DNA from: Exiguobacterium chiriqhucha RW-2
GTDB taxonomy: Bacteria; Bacillota; Bacilli; Exiguobacteriales; Exiguobacteriaceae
NCBI RefSeq assembly: GCF_000416965.1
Contig: NZ_ATCL01000020.1
Coordinates: forward strand, 682,001-746,000
DNA: 64,000 nucleotides
Direction: 5' to 3'
Positions within the stretch are counted from its first letter, which is position 1; each line of letters opens with the position of its first letter. The notes below the pieces were generated by a model, which was not told where the DNA came from, made no database searches, and saw only the letters and a program-made list of their open reading frames with translations. The position numbers and the translations under genes are program-made. Positions 56,263-64,000 of this stretch are shown here, piece after piece.

Positions 56263-57681
56263 TTAACTGATGTTCTCTCGTTTCGTTTCCCACGCCTCGA
56301 CATGTTCTTTACCAGGTAAATCCACATCATCACGATTGAACACCGGATCACGTCCGGCTCGCTTCTGCGCCACATAATCGTCGAGCAGCGCTTTGGCGAC
56401 CTTACTGAGTCGGAAGATGGCATACATATTGACGAGCGCCATCAAGCCCATAAAGATATCGGCGATCGACCAGACCAACCCCGCCGATCGAACCGATCCG
56501 AACAAGACCATCCCGACGACCGCAATCCGGTAGATGACCAGATACACTTTTCGTTCGGAGATGAACTCGATGTTCGTTTCCCCATAATAGTAATTCGCCA
56601 AAATCGAACTGAACGCGAACAATAGGATGGCAATCGTCATGAGTGTCGTCGCGAGCGGCCCAATCTCTGTCAAGAGCGCCTCTTGCGCCAACTCGATGCC
56701 TTGGAAGTCCTCTGAACCCGGTACTCCCGAGATGAGGACAATCATCGCCGTCGCCGTACAGATAAAGAGCGTATCGACGAACACGCTGAGCGATTGAATC
56801 AAGCCTTGTTTGACCGGGTGGCTGACCTCCGCGGTCGCGGCCGCATTCGGTGCCGATCCCATCCCTGCCTCGTTCGAGAACAAGCCGCGGCGAATCCCTT
56901 GTAGGACGGCCGCACCGACTGCACCGCCGAGCAGTTGTCGGAAGCCGAGAATCCCTTCTGAGAAGATGGCCGAAAATACGGCCGGGATGGCCTCTAGGTT
57001 TGTGAACACGACCCAGAGGGCGAGCAGGATATAGCCGCCGGCCATAATCGGGACGATAATCCCCGACAACGTTGAAATCGAGCGAATCCCGCCGAAGATG
57101 ACGACGGCTGTCACGAGAGCCAAAACGATGCCGACCCAGAGCGTATCGACTTCGAAGACGTTATTGATCGATAAAGCAATCGTATTGGCCTGTACCGAGT
57201 TGAACGCGAAGCCAAACGCGAACGTGATTAAAATCGCGAACACGATGCCGAGCCACCGTTGACCGAGTGCCCGCTCGATATAGTAGGCTGGTCCACCGCG
57301 CCACGCCTTCCCATCGTGCACTTTATACACTTGGGCGAGCGTGCTCTCGACGAAGGCAGAAGCCGAACCGATCAAGGCGATGAGCCACATCCAGAAAACG
57401 GCGCCCGGTCCACCGAGTGCGATGGCCGTCGAGACGCCGGCGATATTCCCCGTCCCGACCCGAGCGGCCGTTCCGATGGCGAACGCCTGGAACGACGAAA
57501 CTTGCCCTTTCTCGTGTTTGATTCCTTTGACGAACAGCAACTTGAACATCTCGGGCAACATGCGGAACTGGACGAATCCCATCCGGATGGTGAAATACAA
57601 CCCTCCGGCAATCAAAACGAAAATGAGTACGTACGTCCATAACAGGTCGTTCACCTGCATGACGAGCTCACGAATATCCAT
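56263..57681 (-). CDS. alanine/glycine:cation symporter (AGCS family)
   Basis: 472 residues, about 11 helices. Signature regions: GLYFTIRMGFVQFRMLPEMFKLLF near 25, SSFQAFAIGTAARVGTGNIAGVSTAIALGGPGAVFWMW near 65 (the AGCS consensus), YYIERALGQRWLG, and LFSNEAGMGSAPNAAATAEVSHPVKQGLIQSLSVFVDT near 275. Imports alanine or glycine with Na+ or H+. The second ATG (57681) is used, since AAGGAGGGG touches the first at 57687. The C-terminus is cytosolic and charged (LPGKEHVEAWETKREN). Confidence 0.92.
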   Translation of the reverse strand: MDIRELVMQVNDLLWTYVLIFVLIAGGLYFTIRMGFVQFRMLPEMFKLLFVKGIKHEKGQVSSFQAFAIGTAARVGTGNIAGVSTAIALGGPGAVFWMWLIALIGSASAFVESTLAQVYKVHDGKAWRGGPAYYIERALGQRWLGIVFAILITFAFGFAFNSVQANTIALSINNVFEVDTLWVGIVLALVTAVVIFGGIRSISTLSGIIVPIMAGGYILLALWVVFTNLEAIPAVFSAIFSEGILGFRQLLGGAVGAAVLQGIRRGLFSNEAGMGSAPNAAATAEVSHPVKQGLIQSLSVFVDTLFICTATAMIVLISGVPGSEDFQGIELAQEALLTEIGPLATTLMTIAILLFAFSSILANYYYGETNIEFISERKVYLVIYRIAVVGMVLFGSVRSAGLVWSIADIFMGLMALVNMYAIFRLSKVAKALLDDYVAQKRAGRDPVFNRDDVDLPGKEHVEAWETKRENIS

Positions 57682-57740
57682 GCGCATCCCCTCCTTTTAC
57701 GGAGTTAATACCCGCTCGATGGGCCACAGAAACGACACGG

Positions 57741-58646
57741 TCAACGCGAAGCCTCTTCTAGTATGCGCTCACAGAGCGCGTGCGTCGTCAAACTGTCCTC
57801 TGCTCGCACCGAGTCATTCGGTTCACCGGCGAGGAGCTTCAGGAACTCGTCGAGCATGGTCGTGAAGCCGCGACGCGTCAAATTCGACTCCCATGGGTTC
57901 AGCGCCCGCTCGAGCATGCCGTCACGGGTGAAATCATACACGCGCTCAACGTCGCGCGACACCCGCTTCAGACGAGGCGACATCACTTCCATCACTTCTT
58001 CCGTACAGCCGTTGTCCCGGTTCATGATGCCGATCGCTTCGACCCCTCCGGCCGTGAATTGAATCTGGAGCTGTTTCAACGTCCCGGCCTCATGGCGCGT
58101 CCGCACGGCCAAATTCTCGACAGGGGCGAGCCCTGTCAAATAGCGGAGCGTATCGACGACGTGGACGAAGTCTTCGATGATGAACTCACGCAGTGTCGCC
58201 GGTTGATACGTCCGATTCTTTTGAATCAAAATCAGATTCGGGTCGGACACTTCTTTCAAGGCAGCCGTCGCCGTCGCGAAACGGCGGTTGAACCCGGTGA
58301 TGAGCTCGACGCCCTGCTCGGCAGCGAGACGTACGAGCCGCTCCGTGTCCTCGAGCATGAACGTGACCGGCTTATCGATGAAGACGGGCACACCTTGCGC
58401 GAGCACGTAACCGACCTGGTCGGCATGAACGGATGTCGTCGAGTGAATCAACGCGCCGTCCATCGTCTCGAACGGGACGTCTTCGAGTGATGCATACTGA
58501 CCGGCAAAACGATACTTCTCGACGAGTTGACCCGCTTTCGCCTCGTCTCTCGAGACGAGATAGACGTCGATCCCTTCTAAACCGGCATAGACCGGCAAAT
58601 ACGCCTTCTTCGCGACGTCCCCTAATCCAACAACGACAATCTTCAT
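57741..58646 (-). CDS. Gfo/Idh/MocA family oxidoreductase
   Basis: 301 residues from the ATG at 58646 (AGGAGAG eight bases upstream); the frame open to 58706 is not needed. The N-terminal Rossmann fold KIVVVGLGDVAKKAYLPVYAG is followed by the family motif E/D-K-P in PVFIDKPVTFMLEDTERL near residue 93 and TGFNRRF near 118. The C-terminal beta sheet domain contains IIEDFVHVVDTLRYLTGLAPVENLAV with the usual catalytic-region His and Asp. NAD(P)-dependent sugar or cyclitol dehydrogenase; substrate unknown. Downstream of a 60-residue gene, upstream of the alanine symporter. Confidence 0.87.
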   Translation of the reverse strand: MKIVVVGLGDVAKKAYLPVYAGLEGIDVYLVSRDEAKAGQLVEKYRFAGQYASLEDVPFETMDGALIHSTTSVHADQVGYVLAQGVPVFIDKPVTFMLEDTERLVRLAAEQGVELITGFNRRFATATAALKEVSDPNLILIQKNRTYQPATLREFIIEDFVHVVDTLRYLTGLAPVENLAVRTRHEAGTLKQLQIQFTAGGVEAIGIMNRDNGCTEEVMEVMSPRLKRVSRDVERVYDFTRDGMLERALNPWESNLTRRGFTTMLDEFLKLLAGEPNDSVRAEDSLTTHALCERILEEASR

Positions 58647-58677
58647 GTGTACATCTCTCCTCTTCCTAAGACTGAAC

Positions 58678-58704
58678 AAAACCCCAAGGCGTGTGCCCGG
58701 GGTC
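58678..58704 (-). terminator. terminator between the 60-residue gene and the Gfo/Idh/MocA gene
   Basis: On the minus strand ACCCC-GGGC and GCC-GGGGT pair with mismatches and are followed by TTTTG. Confidence 0.6.
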
Positions 58705-58714
58705 AAAGGTTCGT

Positions 58715-58897
58715 TTAATGGACCGCTACAATTTCAAAACTGGTGATTGGTTTACGAATCGCATCTGACACGATCTGATACAAGTCGGCCAACTGCTCGT
58801 TATCATGTAAATCGGGCGTCCGGTCGAGAACGACCTCACACGTCCGCGTCGTCTGTTCTTTGTCCTGGAACGCATATTCGATGGTATATGTCTGCAT
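58715..58897 (-). CDS. small protein of unknown function (60 residues)
   Basis: AGAGGAGA lies eight bases before the ATG at 58897. The product MQTYTIEYAFQDKEQTTRTC continues as a small acidic domain (VVLDRTPDLHDNEQLADLYQIVSDAIRKPITSFEIVAVH) with strand-helix-strand alternation. No family recognised. Ends at a terminator; single gene. Confidence 0.65.
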   Translation of the reverse strand: MQTYTIEYAFQDKEQTTRTCEVVLDRTPDLHDNEQLADLYQIVSDAIRKPITSFEIVAVH

Positions 58898-59153
58898 GAT
58901 ACGTCTCCTCTCAAGCGATGTATACGTATGTATAGCCTGAAACGAAACGATTGAAACGCCATAACCCGCTCGACCGCCGGACCGTTCCCATCCATTGTAC
59001 CACTAGTCCCAAGGGAGGCGCGTCATCGAATCGTGACAATTTCTGGCTCGTTTATGACAAGCACGACTGAAACAAGTCCCAATCCGATAACTTGTCAATC
59101 GTGTCGAAGATTCCTAGAATGAACAAGTATGCCTCACACATAGGAGATTTCAA

Positions 59154-60020
59154 ATGAAATTAAACATTACTTATTTAGCATTCCCGCTCTCGATTCTGCT
59201 ATTGGCAGGTTGTACGATCGAGGAAGCCGGGACCAACAAGGTGACGGACACCCCAGAACAATCCACCGTCGAGACGACGGCACCGACCGAACCGCAGACA
59301 GAGGACCGCTTCGCCGGCTATGACATGATTGAAGTCGAGGGTGGAGATTTGTCAGGTGAACGCGAGAATAATGTCGTCGTCGATATCGGATACGGGGAAC
59401 GCGAGTATTGGGCGTTCACGAACGAGCACGGTCAACTCGTGAAAGTGATTGCGGACGAGATTGTGCTGCAAGATGACGACCGAGAAGACGTGACGTCGGA
59501 TGGTCGATACTACGCTGACGAGGCGAAAGTGCCCGGGGTCGAACACCGCGACCTCGACGAAGGTCACGTCATCGCCGATTCGCTCGGCGGCGTCTCGAAC
59601 GCATTCAACATCACGCCCCAAAACAGCACGCTCAATCGCCACGGCGACCAGGCGTATATGGAGAGCGTGATCCGGAGCGCAGGCGGCGCGACCGACTTCG
59701 AGGCGATCATCACATATCCGGATACGAATACTCATATCCCTTCACACTATGAGTACACATACACGGTCAAAGGAAATGTCGTTACCGACTCGTTCGACAA
59801 TGTCAACCCGGATGAGGTGAATGAAGAACTTGGATTGACGGAGAGCGCACCATCGGCCACCGAAGCAAGCGGTGACGTCACGCGCGTCGATACGAACGGC
59901 AACGGCCAAGTGACGATTCAAGAGGCGAAGGACGCCGGCTTCACCATGCCGATCACGAGCGACCATTGGCTCTATCCGCACATGCGCGATAATGATGGCG
60001 ACGGGATGGTTGGCGAGTGA
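59154..60020 (+). CDS. lipoprotein with DNA/RNA non-specific endonuclease domain and Ca-binding tail
   Basis: 288 residues. Lipoprotein signal (LSILLLAGCTIEE, lipidated Cys at residue 20), a Thr/Pro/Glu-rich linker, then a beta-beta-alpha metal nuclease domain at about 70-215: DLDEGHVIADSLGGVSNAFNITPQNSTLNRHGDQAYMESVIR, with the catalytic His (G-H-x2-A-D-x-L-G-G) and metal-binding Asn/Gln region (N-I-T-P-Q-N). The C-terminus DTNGNGQVTIQEAKDAGF ... MRDNDGDGMVGE is an Excalibur/EF-hand-like calcium-binding tail. Likely a surface nuclease for nutrient scavenging or DNA uptake (inference). Ends at a bidirectional terminator. Confidence 0.85.
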   Translation: MKLNITYLAFPLSILLLAGCTIEEAGTNKVTDTPEQSTVETTAPTEPQTEDRFAGYDMIEVEGGDLSGERENNVVVDIGYGEREYWAFTNEHGQLVKVIADEIVLQDDDREDVTSDGRYYADEAKVPGVEHRDLDEGHVIADSLGGVSNAFNITPQNSTLNRHGDQAYMESVIRSAGGATDFEAIITYPDTNTHIPSHYEYTYTVKGNVVTDSFDNVNPDEVNEELGLTESAPSATEASGDVTRVDTNGNGQVTIQEAKDAGFTMPITSDHWLYPHMRDNDGDGMVGE

Positions 60021-60035
60021 TCCAATATCTGAATC

Positions 60036-60078
60036 AAAAACGAGATGGTTGGCCAATGGGGCCAATCATCTCGTTTTA
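60036..60078. terminator. bidirectional terminator between nuclease and NUDIX genes
   Basis: AAAACGAGATG-TTGGCC and GGCCAA-CATCTCGTTTT form a long stem around AATGG; A- and T-runs on both sides. Confidence 0.88.
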
Positions 60079-60563
60079 TGTACAATGCTTGAAGCTTCAT
60101 CCAGTTGGTCGTGCGTGTACGTCAACAACTCATGCCCGTCATAACGGAACGTATGGCGTCTAGGCATAGGATGGTCTAGCATCGGCTGTAAGTACTGCTT
60201 CAAGTTGCTGATGATTCCCATATTGTCAGGATGAAGCACCCAGTCGATTTGCTTCCATTCCAAAATCCCTTCACGTGTCCTCTGTACCTTGTCAGCGGCT
60301 TCATGTTTCGTGACTTCCACGACGAACAGATGCATCCCGACCTGCTGTTCTCCGTGCAGGATGACCTCCCCTTTATACAGAGGATGCTCAATCTTATATC
60401 CGGTCTCTTCGAATACTTCTCGACAGACCGACGCTTCAACCGTCTCGCCCGACTCGATTTTCCCACCTACGCCGTTCCATAGTCCCATCGCTGGCGGCTT
60501 CTCGCGATTCAACAGTAAGACTTCATTTTCTGATTTCAATAGACATAACGTATACCGATACAT
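60066..60563 (-). CDS. NUDIX hydrolase (MutT-like)
   Basis: 165 residues. The NUDIX box is canonical: GGKIESGETVEASVCREVFEETGY near residue 33, with all metal-binding glutamates. It opens MYRYTLCLLKSENEVLLLNREKPP and includes NGVGGKIE, as in MutT/YtkD-type nucleotide pyrophosphatases, which clean oxidised (d)NTPs. The C-terminal 40 residues (HPMPRRHTFRYDGHELLTYTHDQLDE) extend beyond the core domain. GGGGGG lies upstream of the ATG. It follows the VOC gene at a distance of 22 bases, so both may be cotranscribed. Confidence 0.87.
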   Translation of the reverse strand: MYRYTLCLLKSENEVLLLNREKPPAMGLWNGVGGKIESGETVEASVCREVFEETGYKIEHPLYKGEVILHGEQQVGMHLFVVEVTKHEAADKVQRTREGILEWKQIDWVLHPDNMGIISNLKQYLQPMLDHPMPRRHTFRYDGHELLTYTHDQLDEASSIVHKTR

Positions 60564-60585
60564 CGCTCTACCCCCCTGCCTTGTC

Positions 60586-61068
60586 TCATTCAGTATGTTG
60601 TGACCCTTGCATCCGCTTCTCTTCTGACCAGTCAGCGAAAGACATCATTTGAAACGAAGCGGTCGGATCCGTCTCAAGAAATGCGATCAGTTCGAGCGAA
60701 TTCCCGTCCGGATCGTCGAAATAGATGGCGGCATGTGCGTGCGGGAAGTTCGGCAAGACTAACGGCTGCTCAGCAGGCGTCATCTTGAAGGCGGTCCGTA
60801 CTTTGATGTTCCGTTCATCGAGCCACGCCTTCACCGTTTCCAGGCTTTCGGGGTCGATTCGAAACGCCACGTGACGAATCGATGGATGGTACGGCACCTC
60901 GACGCGATCACTCTCCCACAAACCGAGCCAACTCTCTCCTTCGATGATCCATAGAAATGCCAAGGACTCGTTTTGGAAGGCCAGCTTCATTCCGAGTTTT
61001 TCATAAAATGGAATCGACACCGTCAAATCACTTACCGGCAAGTGTGCCTCATATATACCTCTTATCAT
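60586..61068 (-). CDS. VOC family (glyoxalase/bleomycin resistance-like) protein
   Basis: 160 residues with the paired beta-alpha-beta3 modules: IYEAHLPVSDLTVSIPFYEKLGMKLAF (metal ligand His), WLGLWESD, HVAFRIDPESLETVKAWLDERNIKVRT (second ligand His) and AAIYFDDPDGNSLELIAFL (third ligand Glu). Divalent-metal enzyme or binding protein; substrate not predictable. The ATG at 61068 has GGAGATG at a wide spacing. Confidence 0.85.
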   Translation of the reverse strand: MIRGIYEAHLPVSDLTVSIPFYEKLGMKLAFQNESLAFLWIIEGESWLGLWESDRVEVPYHPSIRHVAFRIDPESLETVKAWLDERNIKVRTAFKMTPAEQPLVLPNFPHAHAAIYFDDPDGNSLELIAFLETDPTASFQMMSFADWSEEKRMQGSQHTE

Positions 61069-61509
61069 CCATTCTTCATCTCCCTATCTTAGCCATATTA
61101 TGAGTATAATCCTTATATATGGAAATGTAAGTTATAATAGCTTGAATGTTGAACGGTAGAGCGATGTATAGGAAAGTGAGTGATGTAATGTGTTACAGGA
61201 TGCGATGACGCAATGTTTAAAAACTTGTATGGCCCCTTCACTGCCGTCCGACTCCAGGGAGGCTATTCGAACGTCTCGTCGTCACGTATTAGAAGGACAA
61301 GAAGAACGCGCAATCGATTCTTGAACAGACGGACTTAGGACGGGCCATGCCCATTTATGAGACTGGGCCGACTGTCTGGCACATACATCCATTCCGTCAC
61401 CTACAAGGGCGAAAAACCCACGACAAGTAAAAAAACCGCTCCTAGGAGCGGTTTTCGCTTGTCTTCAGTATCACAAACAAAAAGTGTGTAATGTTTGTGC
61501 AATGACGAC
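61069..61509. other. 441-base region without a clear gene; possible gene remnant
   Basis: From 61190 to 61324 there is a 44-codon plus-strand frame (GTG or ATG start, product ending REAIRTSRRHVLEGQEERAIDS) without a good ribosome site. In the next frame, 61323-61430, lies TDLGRAMPIYETGPTVWHIHPF. Both look protein-like and together resemble the remains of a frameshifted gene, but I cannot name a parent family. The right end holds the rlmL-type terminator. Otherwise nothing recognised. Confidence 0.4.
61426..61456 (-). terminator. terminator of the rRNA methyltransferase gene
   Basis: AAAACCGCTCCT/AGGAGCGGTTTT is a perfect palindrome; on the minus strand a run of seven T follows. Confidence 0.85.
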
Positions 61510-62676
61510 TTATTTCGTATCAGAAGTCGGCTCAGCTGAACGTCTCGGCGGACGTTTACCGAAGAACTGGTAATACTGCGTCTCGATATTCCCGTTATAC
61601 AGCTTACGGCGTTTCGTCGCCGGACGGCCGTACGCTTTCTCGAAATCCTCATAGCTCGTCAACATATAGACGCTATAGCCCGGATATTTGGCGAACTGCT
61701 GGCCGATCCGCTCGTACAGGTCGATAATCTCTTCTTCGGTCTGCAACCGTTCGCCGTATGGCGGGTTGCCGATGATGACACCGTACTCTTCTTTCGGCTT
61801 CAAGGCAGCCGCGTCACTGTGGACGAACGTGATGGCGTCACGGACGTCGGCAAGCTCGGCGTTATCCTTGGCGAGCTTGACCATGCGTGGGTCGAGGTCG
61901 ATGCCGTAGATTTTGAGCGGTTTGTCCCATTCCGCTTTCTCGTTCGCTTCATTGATTGCATCATACCAGGCTTTCTTCGGTACGCACGGCCAGTCTTGTG
62001 AACAGAACTCACGGTTGAGACCAGGCGCGATGTTACGACCGATGAGCGCCGCCTCGATGGCGAGCGTCCCTGAGCCGGTGAAAACGTCGTAGAACGGCAT
62101 GTCCGGCTTCCAGTTCGTCAGCTGAATCATTGCCGCAGCCATCGTCTCTTTGAGCGGTGCCTGTGAGTGGAGCTCACGGTAACCACGACGGTGAAGCGCG
62201 TCACCTGACGTGTCGATCGTGATCGTCGCCACATCTTTCAACAAGGCGACTTCAATCGGATAGTAGGCGCCCGTCTTCGGCAGCCACTCGCCCGGCTTAT
62301 CGTATCCGCGTTGCATCGCGTCGACGATCGCCTTCTCCGTGATTTTCTGACAGTCGCGGATCGAGAACAACTTCGACTTGACCGAGCGGCCGTCGACGAT
62401 GAATCGAGCGTCCCACGGCATGAGATCCGTCCAAGGCAGTTCGACGACACCGTCAAACAGTTCCGTGAACGTCGTCGCTTTGAACTCGGCGACGACGAGC
62501 TTGACGCGGTCTGCCGTCCGGAGCCATAGGTTCAATCGCGGAATGTCTTCCATTTCTGCGTCGATATAGACGCGTCCGTTCTCGACCTCACACGTGTAGC
62601 CGAGGTCGCGCACTTCTTTGGCGACGAGTGCTTCGATGCCCATCGCTGCGGTGGCAATCAGTTTTCGTTTTGCCAT
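61510..62676 (-). CDS. THUMP-domain class I SAM-dependent RNA methyltransferase (RlmL/YpsC type)
   Basis: 388 residues from the ATG at 62676; the frame to 62718 runs into a weak upstream region. An N-terminal THUMP domain (about 1-155; KLIATAAMGIEALVAKEVRDLGY, IDTSGDALHRRGYRE) binds RNA. The methyltransferase domain has the SAM-binding FYDVFTGSGTLAIEAALIG near 190, IYGIDLDPRM, and the catalytic N-P-P-Y in VIIGNPPYGERL near 300. Family members methylate guanine N2 of 23S rRNA. Lies next to rnpB, the order known in Bacillus (ypsC, rnpB). Confidence 0.9.
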   Translation of the reverse strand: MAKRKLIATAAMGIEALVAKEVRDLGYTCEVENGRVYIDAEMEDIPRLNLWLRTADRVKLVVAEFKATTFTELFDGVVELPWTDLMPWDARFIVDGRSVKSKLFSIRDCQKITEKAIVDAMQRGYDKPGEWLPKTGAYYPIEVALLKDVATITIDTSGDALHRRGYRELHSQAPLKETMAAAMIQLTNWKPDMPFYDVFTGSGTLAIEAALIGRNIAPGLNREFCSQDWPCVPKKAWYDAINEANEKAEWDKPLKIYGIDLDPRMVKLAKDNAELADVRDAITFVHSDAAALKPKEEYGVIIGNPPYGERLQTEEEIIDLYERIGQQFAKYPGYSVYMLTSYEDFEKAYGRPATKRRKLYNGNIETQYYQFFGKRPPRRSAEPTSDTK

Positions 62677-62720
62677 ACTATCCCTACTTTCTATAAGTGT
62701 TACTCCTAAAATGGTCATGT

Positions 62721-62755
62721 AAAAAGGAGCTCAAGTAGGATTGCTTGAACTCCTG
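62721..62755 (-). terminator. terminator of rnpB
   Basis: On the minus strand AGGAGTTCAAG pairs with CTTGAGCTCCT (one mismatch) around eight bases, followed by TTTTT. Confidence 0.88.
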
Positions 62756-62769
62756 GTCAATGTTAAATG

Positions 62770-63160
62770 AGAGACTATGCTGCCCTGTAAGCCATGTTCT
62801 GTACTCCGGTGCTCATAACGGTCTCCCTGGCACGATGGAGTGACAATCATCTATCTGCGCCGATTGGCGCCTTCCGTCCCGTTCGGTTCCAGTCAGGAAG
62901 TTCCCCTACCATAGTTTGGGTTTCTCGCTCGTGGGGTTTACCTCGTTCCACTCTGAACGTTTCCGATCAGACTCCGTCACTGTGGCACTTTCAAGAAGCT
63001 TGCACCATATCCGAGGACTTAGGTGCTTCTTCTGCCGTCAACTTGCGTTGCCTACACTTATCTTTTCGTGTAGCACGATCACTACAGCCATCACAGGCTG
63101 TGCGAGCATGGACTTTCCTCAAGACTTGCGTCCCGCGATTGCCCAGACCTCATAGTCACT
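62770..63160 (-). ncRNA. rnpB: RNase P RNA (type B, Bacillus class)
   Basis: Read on the minus strand, the core elements are in order: GAGGAAAGTCCATGCTCGCA, GACGGCAGAAGAAG, GGATATGG, GAAAGTGCCACAGTGACG, GTGGAACGAGGTAAACCCC, CGAGCGAGAAACCCAAA, GGTAGGGGAA, ATAGATGATTG and ACAGAACATGGCTTACAG. Helix P1 is formed by GACTATG (63157-63151) and CATAGTC (62779-62773). Ends are given to within a few bases. The RNA is the catalytic part of the enzyme that matures tRNA 5' ends. A strong promoter and terminator surround it. Confidence 0.97.
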
Positions 63161-63166
63161 TTACCC

Positions 63167-63195
63167 ATTGTAGCGGATAACCCGTGAAATGACAA
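63167..63195 (-). promoter_or_regulatory. sigma-A promoter of rnpB
   Basis: TTGTCA (63195-63190) and TACAAT (63172-63167) are 17 bases apart, placing the start of transcription near 63160, at the 5' end of P1. Confidence 0.85.
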
Positions 63196-63271
63196 CCGAG
63201 AACCTGAACTTGATTTTCACCGGCGTCAGCGCTAAAATAAGGCGTGTTCCATTGAACAAGGAGGGATTTTG

Positions 63272-63676
63272 ATGCGTCAAGATGCAAAAAACGGTTGGAT
63301 TCAACGACTGACCTATGTGATTGAAATCGATGACATTAAAGCGCTCCACCCGAATAACGGCGTGTTCGCCTTCTACCGGAATAATCGACTCGTCCGAGGA
63401 TTCGAGCCGTTTGACATTAAAGCACCGAATGAGCTGTCCAAACGTCCGTATCACTTCGACCATCATAACTTGGCCCACTTACAGGAACGTTTTCCTGAAT
63501 CGATTCCGACGTTCGACGCGTCGACACAGACACGTCGTGCATGGAGCGAGGATGTCCGTGTCGGTCTCTGTGAGATTATCGTCGACGGGAAACTGAGTTT
63601 TGAACATATCGACGACAACGGCAACGTCTTAGAAGCGAACATTCGTTGGAGCGGTGAAGCCATCACAAAAGCATAA
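63272..63676 (+). CDS. protein of unknown function (134 residues)
   Basis: AAGGAGGG lies eight bases before the ATG at 63272; a TTG three bases earlier is also open. The product is soluble and basic-aromatic (WIQRLTYVIEIDDIKALHPNNGVFAFYRNNRLVRGFEPFDIKAPNELSKRPYHFDHHNLAHLQERFP) and ends in SFEHIDDNGNVLEANIRWSGEAITKA. No family recognised. The His cluster FDHHNLAH may bind metal. Divergent from rnpB, followed by a terminator. Confidence 0.65.
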   Translation: MRQDAKNGWIQRLTYVIEIDDIKALHPNNGVFAFYRNNRLVRGFEPFDIKAPNELSKRPYHFDHHNLAHLQERFPESIPTFDASTQTRRAWSEDVRVGLCEIIVDGKLSFEHIDDNGNVLEANIRWSGEAITKA

Positions 63677-63680
63677 ATCA

Positions 63681-63716
63681 ACACCCGGAGCCAAGCGCTG
63701 GCTCCGGGTGTTTTTT
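63681..63716. terminator. bidirectional terminator at the right end
   Basis: ACACCCGGAGCC and GGCTCCGGGTGT pair around seven bases, followed by TTTTTT; it abuts the stop of the converging partial gene. Confidence 0.85.
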
Positions 63717-64000
63717 CATGTCGATTCCGCCGAGGTGTCCGTCTCGGCTTGGACCGGTTGTGGCGCATACTTGACCGTCACCACTTTCTCAGAGATGTCG
63801 GTCGGTTTCAAGATGACCGTGTACGCAGCACTCGTGTCGCTCCGGACCGGGAACTTGCCCGGTACGTGAAGCGCCTCATAGACGATTTTTTTGTTCGCAT
63901 CGAGCACGGTGACGACCCCTTTTCGCGTCGTCGCCAATTCGAACGTGCCTCCGTCGGACGCTTTGACCGCAACCGCCGGCTTGACGGGATTCACGTATTT
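63716..64000 (-). CDS. C-terminal part of a probable secreted protein, cut by window edge
   Basis: The frame is open to the window edge (codons AAA TAC GTG AAT precede the first possible start), so this is the C-terminal 94 residues or so of a longer protein. It is lysine-, valine- and threonine-rich with regular beta strands (KPAVAVKASDGGTFELATT, GVVTVLDANKKIVYEALHVPG, YTVILKPTDISEKVVTVKY) and a polar tail QAETDTSAEST, which suits an extracellular beta-sandwich domain. No family assigned. Confidence 0.55.
   Translation of the reverse strand, partial: KYVNPVKPAVAVKASDGGTFELATTRKGVVTVLDANKKIVYEALHVPGKFPVRSDTSAAYTVILKPTDISEKVVTVKYAPQPVQAETDTSAEST

Noticed and set aside
62794-63180. 128-codon plus-strand frame at the right end
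   Set aside because: It is antisense to the RNase P RNA, whose conserved core explains the whole segment.

Overview
The window looks like a contiguous chromosomal segment of a low-to-mid GC Gram-positive bacterium of the order Bacillales, most likely Exiguobacterium or a close relative (inference). The grounds are strong AAGGAGG-type ribosome binding sites, frequent GTG and TTG starts, lipobox lipoproteins, a type B RNase P RNA beside an rlmL/ypsC-type gene (the Bacillus order), SAM-I riboswitches, a Gram-positive LexA box before parE, a class F-like sortase, and coding sequence that looks above 50 percent GC. I saw no tRNA, rRNA, CRISPR array or transposase. Both edges cut genes: an alpha/beta hydrolase at the left and a probable secreted protein at the right.

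Layout. 1-8.5 kb: hydrolase, short-chain dehydrogenase, AraC regulator, DUF1294 protein, a LysM/3D cell-wall protein, cardiolipin synthase, and a MoxR-DUF58-membrane protein operon. 8.6-14.2 kb: a polar amino-acid importer without its ATPase, an AT-richer patch with an unknown gene and a streptothricin-type acetyltransferase, then GNAT, metallo-beta-lactamase-fold, NUDIX and DinB-like genes. 14.2-19.1 kb: parE-parC (topoisomerase IV) behind a sigma-A promoter and a LexA box, and a CoA-binding protein. 19.2-21.6 kb: a diguanylate cyclase gene and a XerS-like tyrosine recombinase gene, flanked by two directly repeated 27-bp dif-like sites. 21.6-31.2 kb: unknown genes, a PatB-type C-S lyase, a YgjP-type peptidase, a PAS chemoreceptor, three lipoproteins (two of them paralogues), DUF302 and Spx-like proteins.

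31.2-36.4 kb is a methionine island. Two SAM-I riboswitches with terminators control metQ-metN-metI and an mtnE-like aminotransferase translationally coupled to an iron-type alcohol dehydrogenase. 36.4-45.7 kb: AI-2E-family membrane protein; an MFS transporter behind a 24-codon leader ORF and an attenuator-like set of competing hairpins; a peptide transporter; a glutamine synthetase with a short C-terminus; an epimerase; small stress-type proteins; a RelA/SpoT-domain synthetase; a MarR regulator. 45.8-52.4 kb: a sortase gene overlapping the gene of its probable substrate, a glycerophosphodiesterase, an M32 carboxypeptidase, a FAD-Rieske oxidoreductase and a D,D-carboxypeptidase. 52.7-64 kb: Na+/proline and Na+/alanine symporters, membrane proteins, an oxidoreductase, a secreted nuclease lipoprotein, NUDIX and VOC proteins, an rRNA methyltransferase and rnpB.

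The strongest candidate for something undescribed is the dif-like/diguanylate cyclase/Xer cassette. The recombinase gene ends inside one copy of the repeat, and the other copy would keep the same stop codon in frame. Second is the leader-peptide attenuator before the MFS gene; third is the SAM-controlled aminotransferase/dehydrogenase pair. All assignments come from reading motifs by eye, without database searches.
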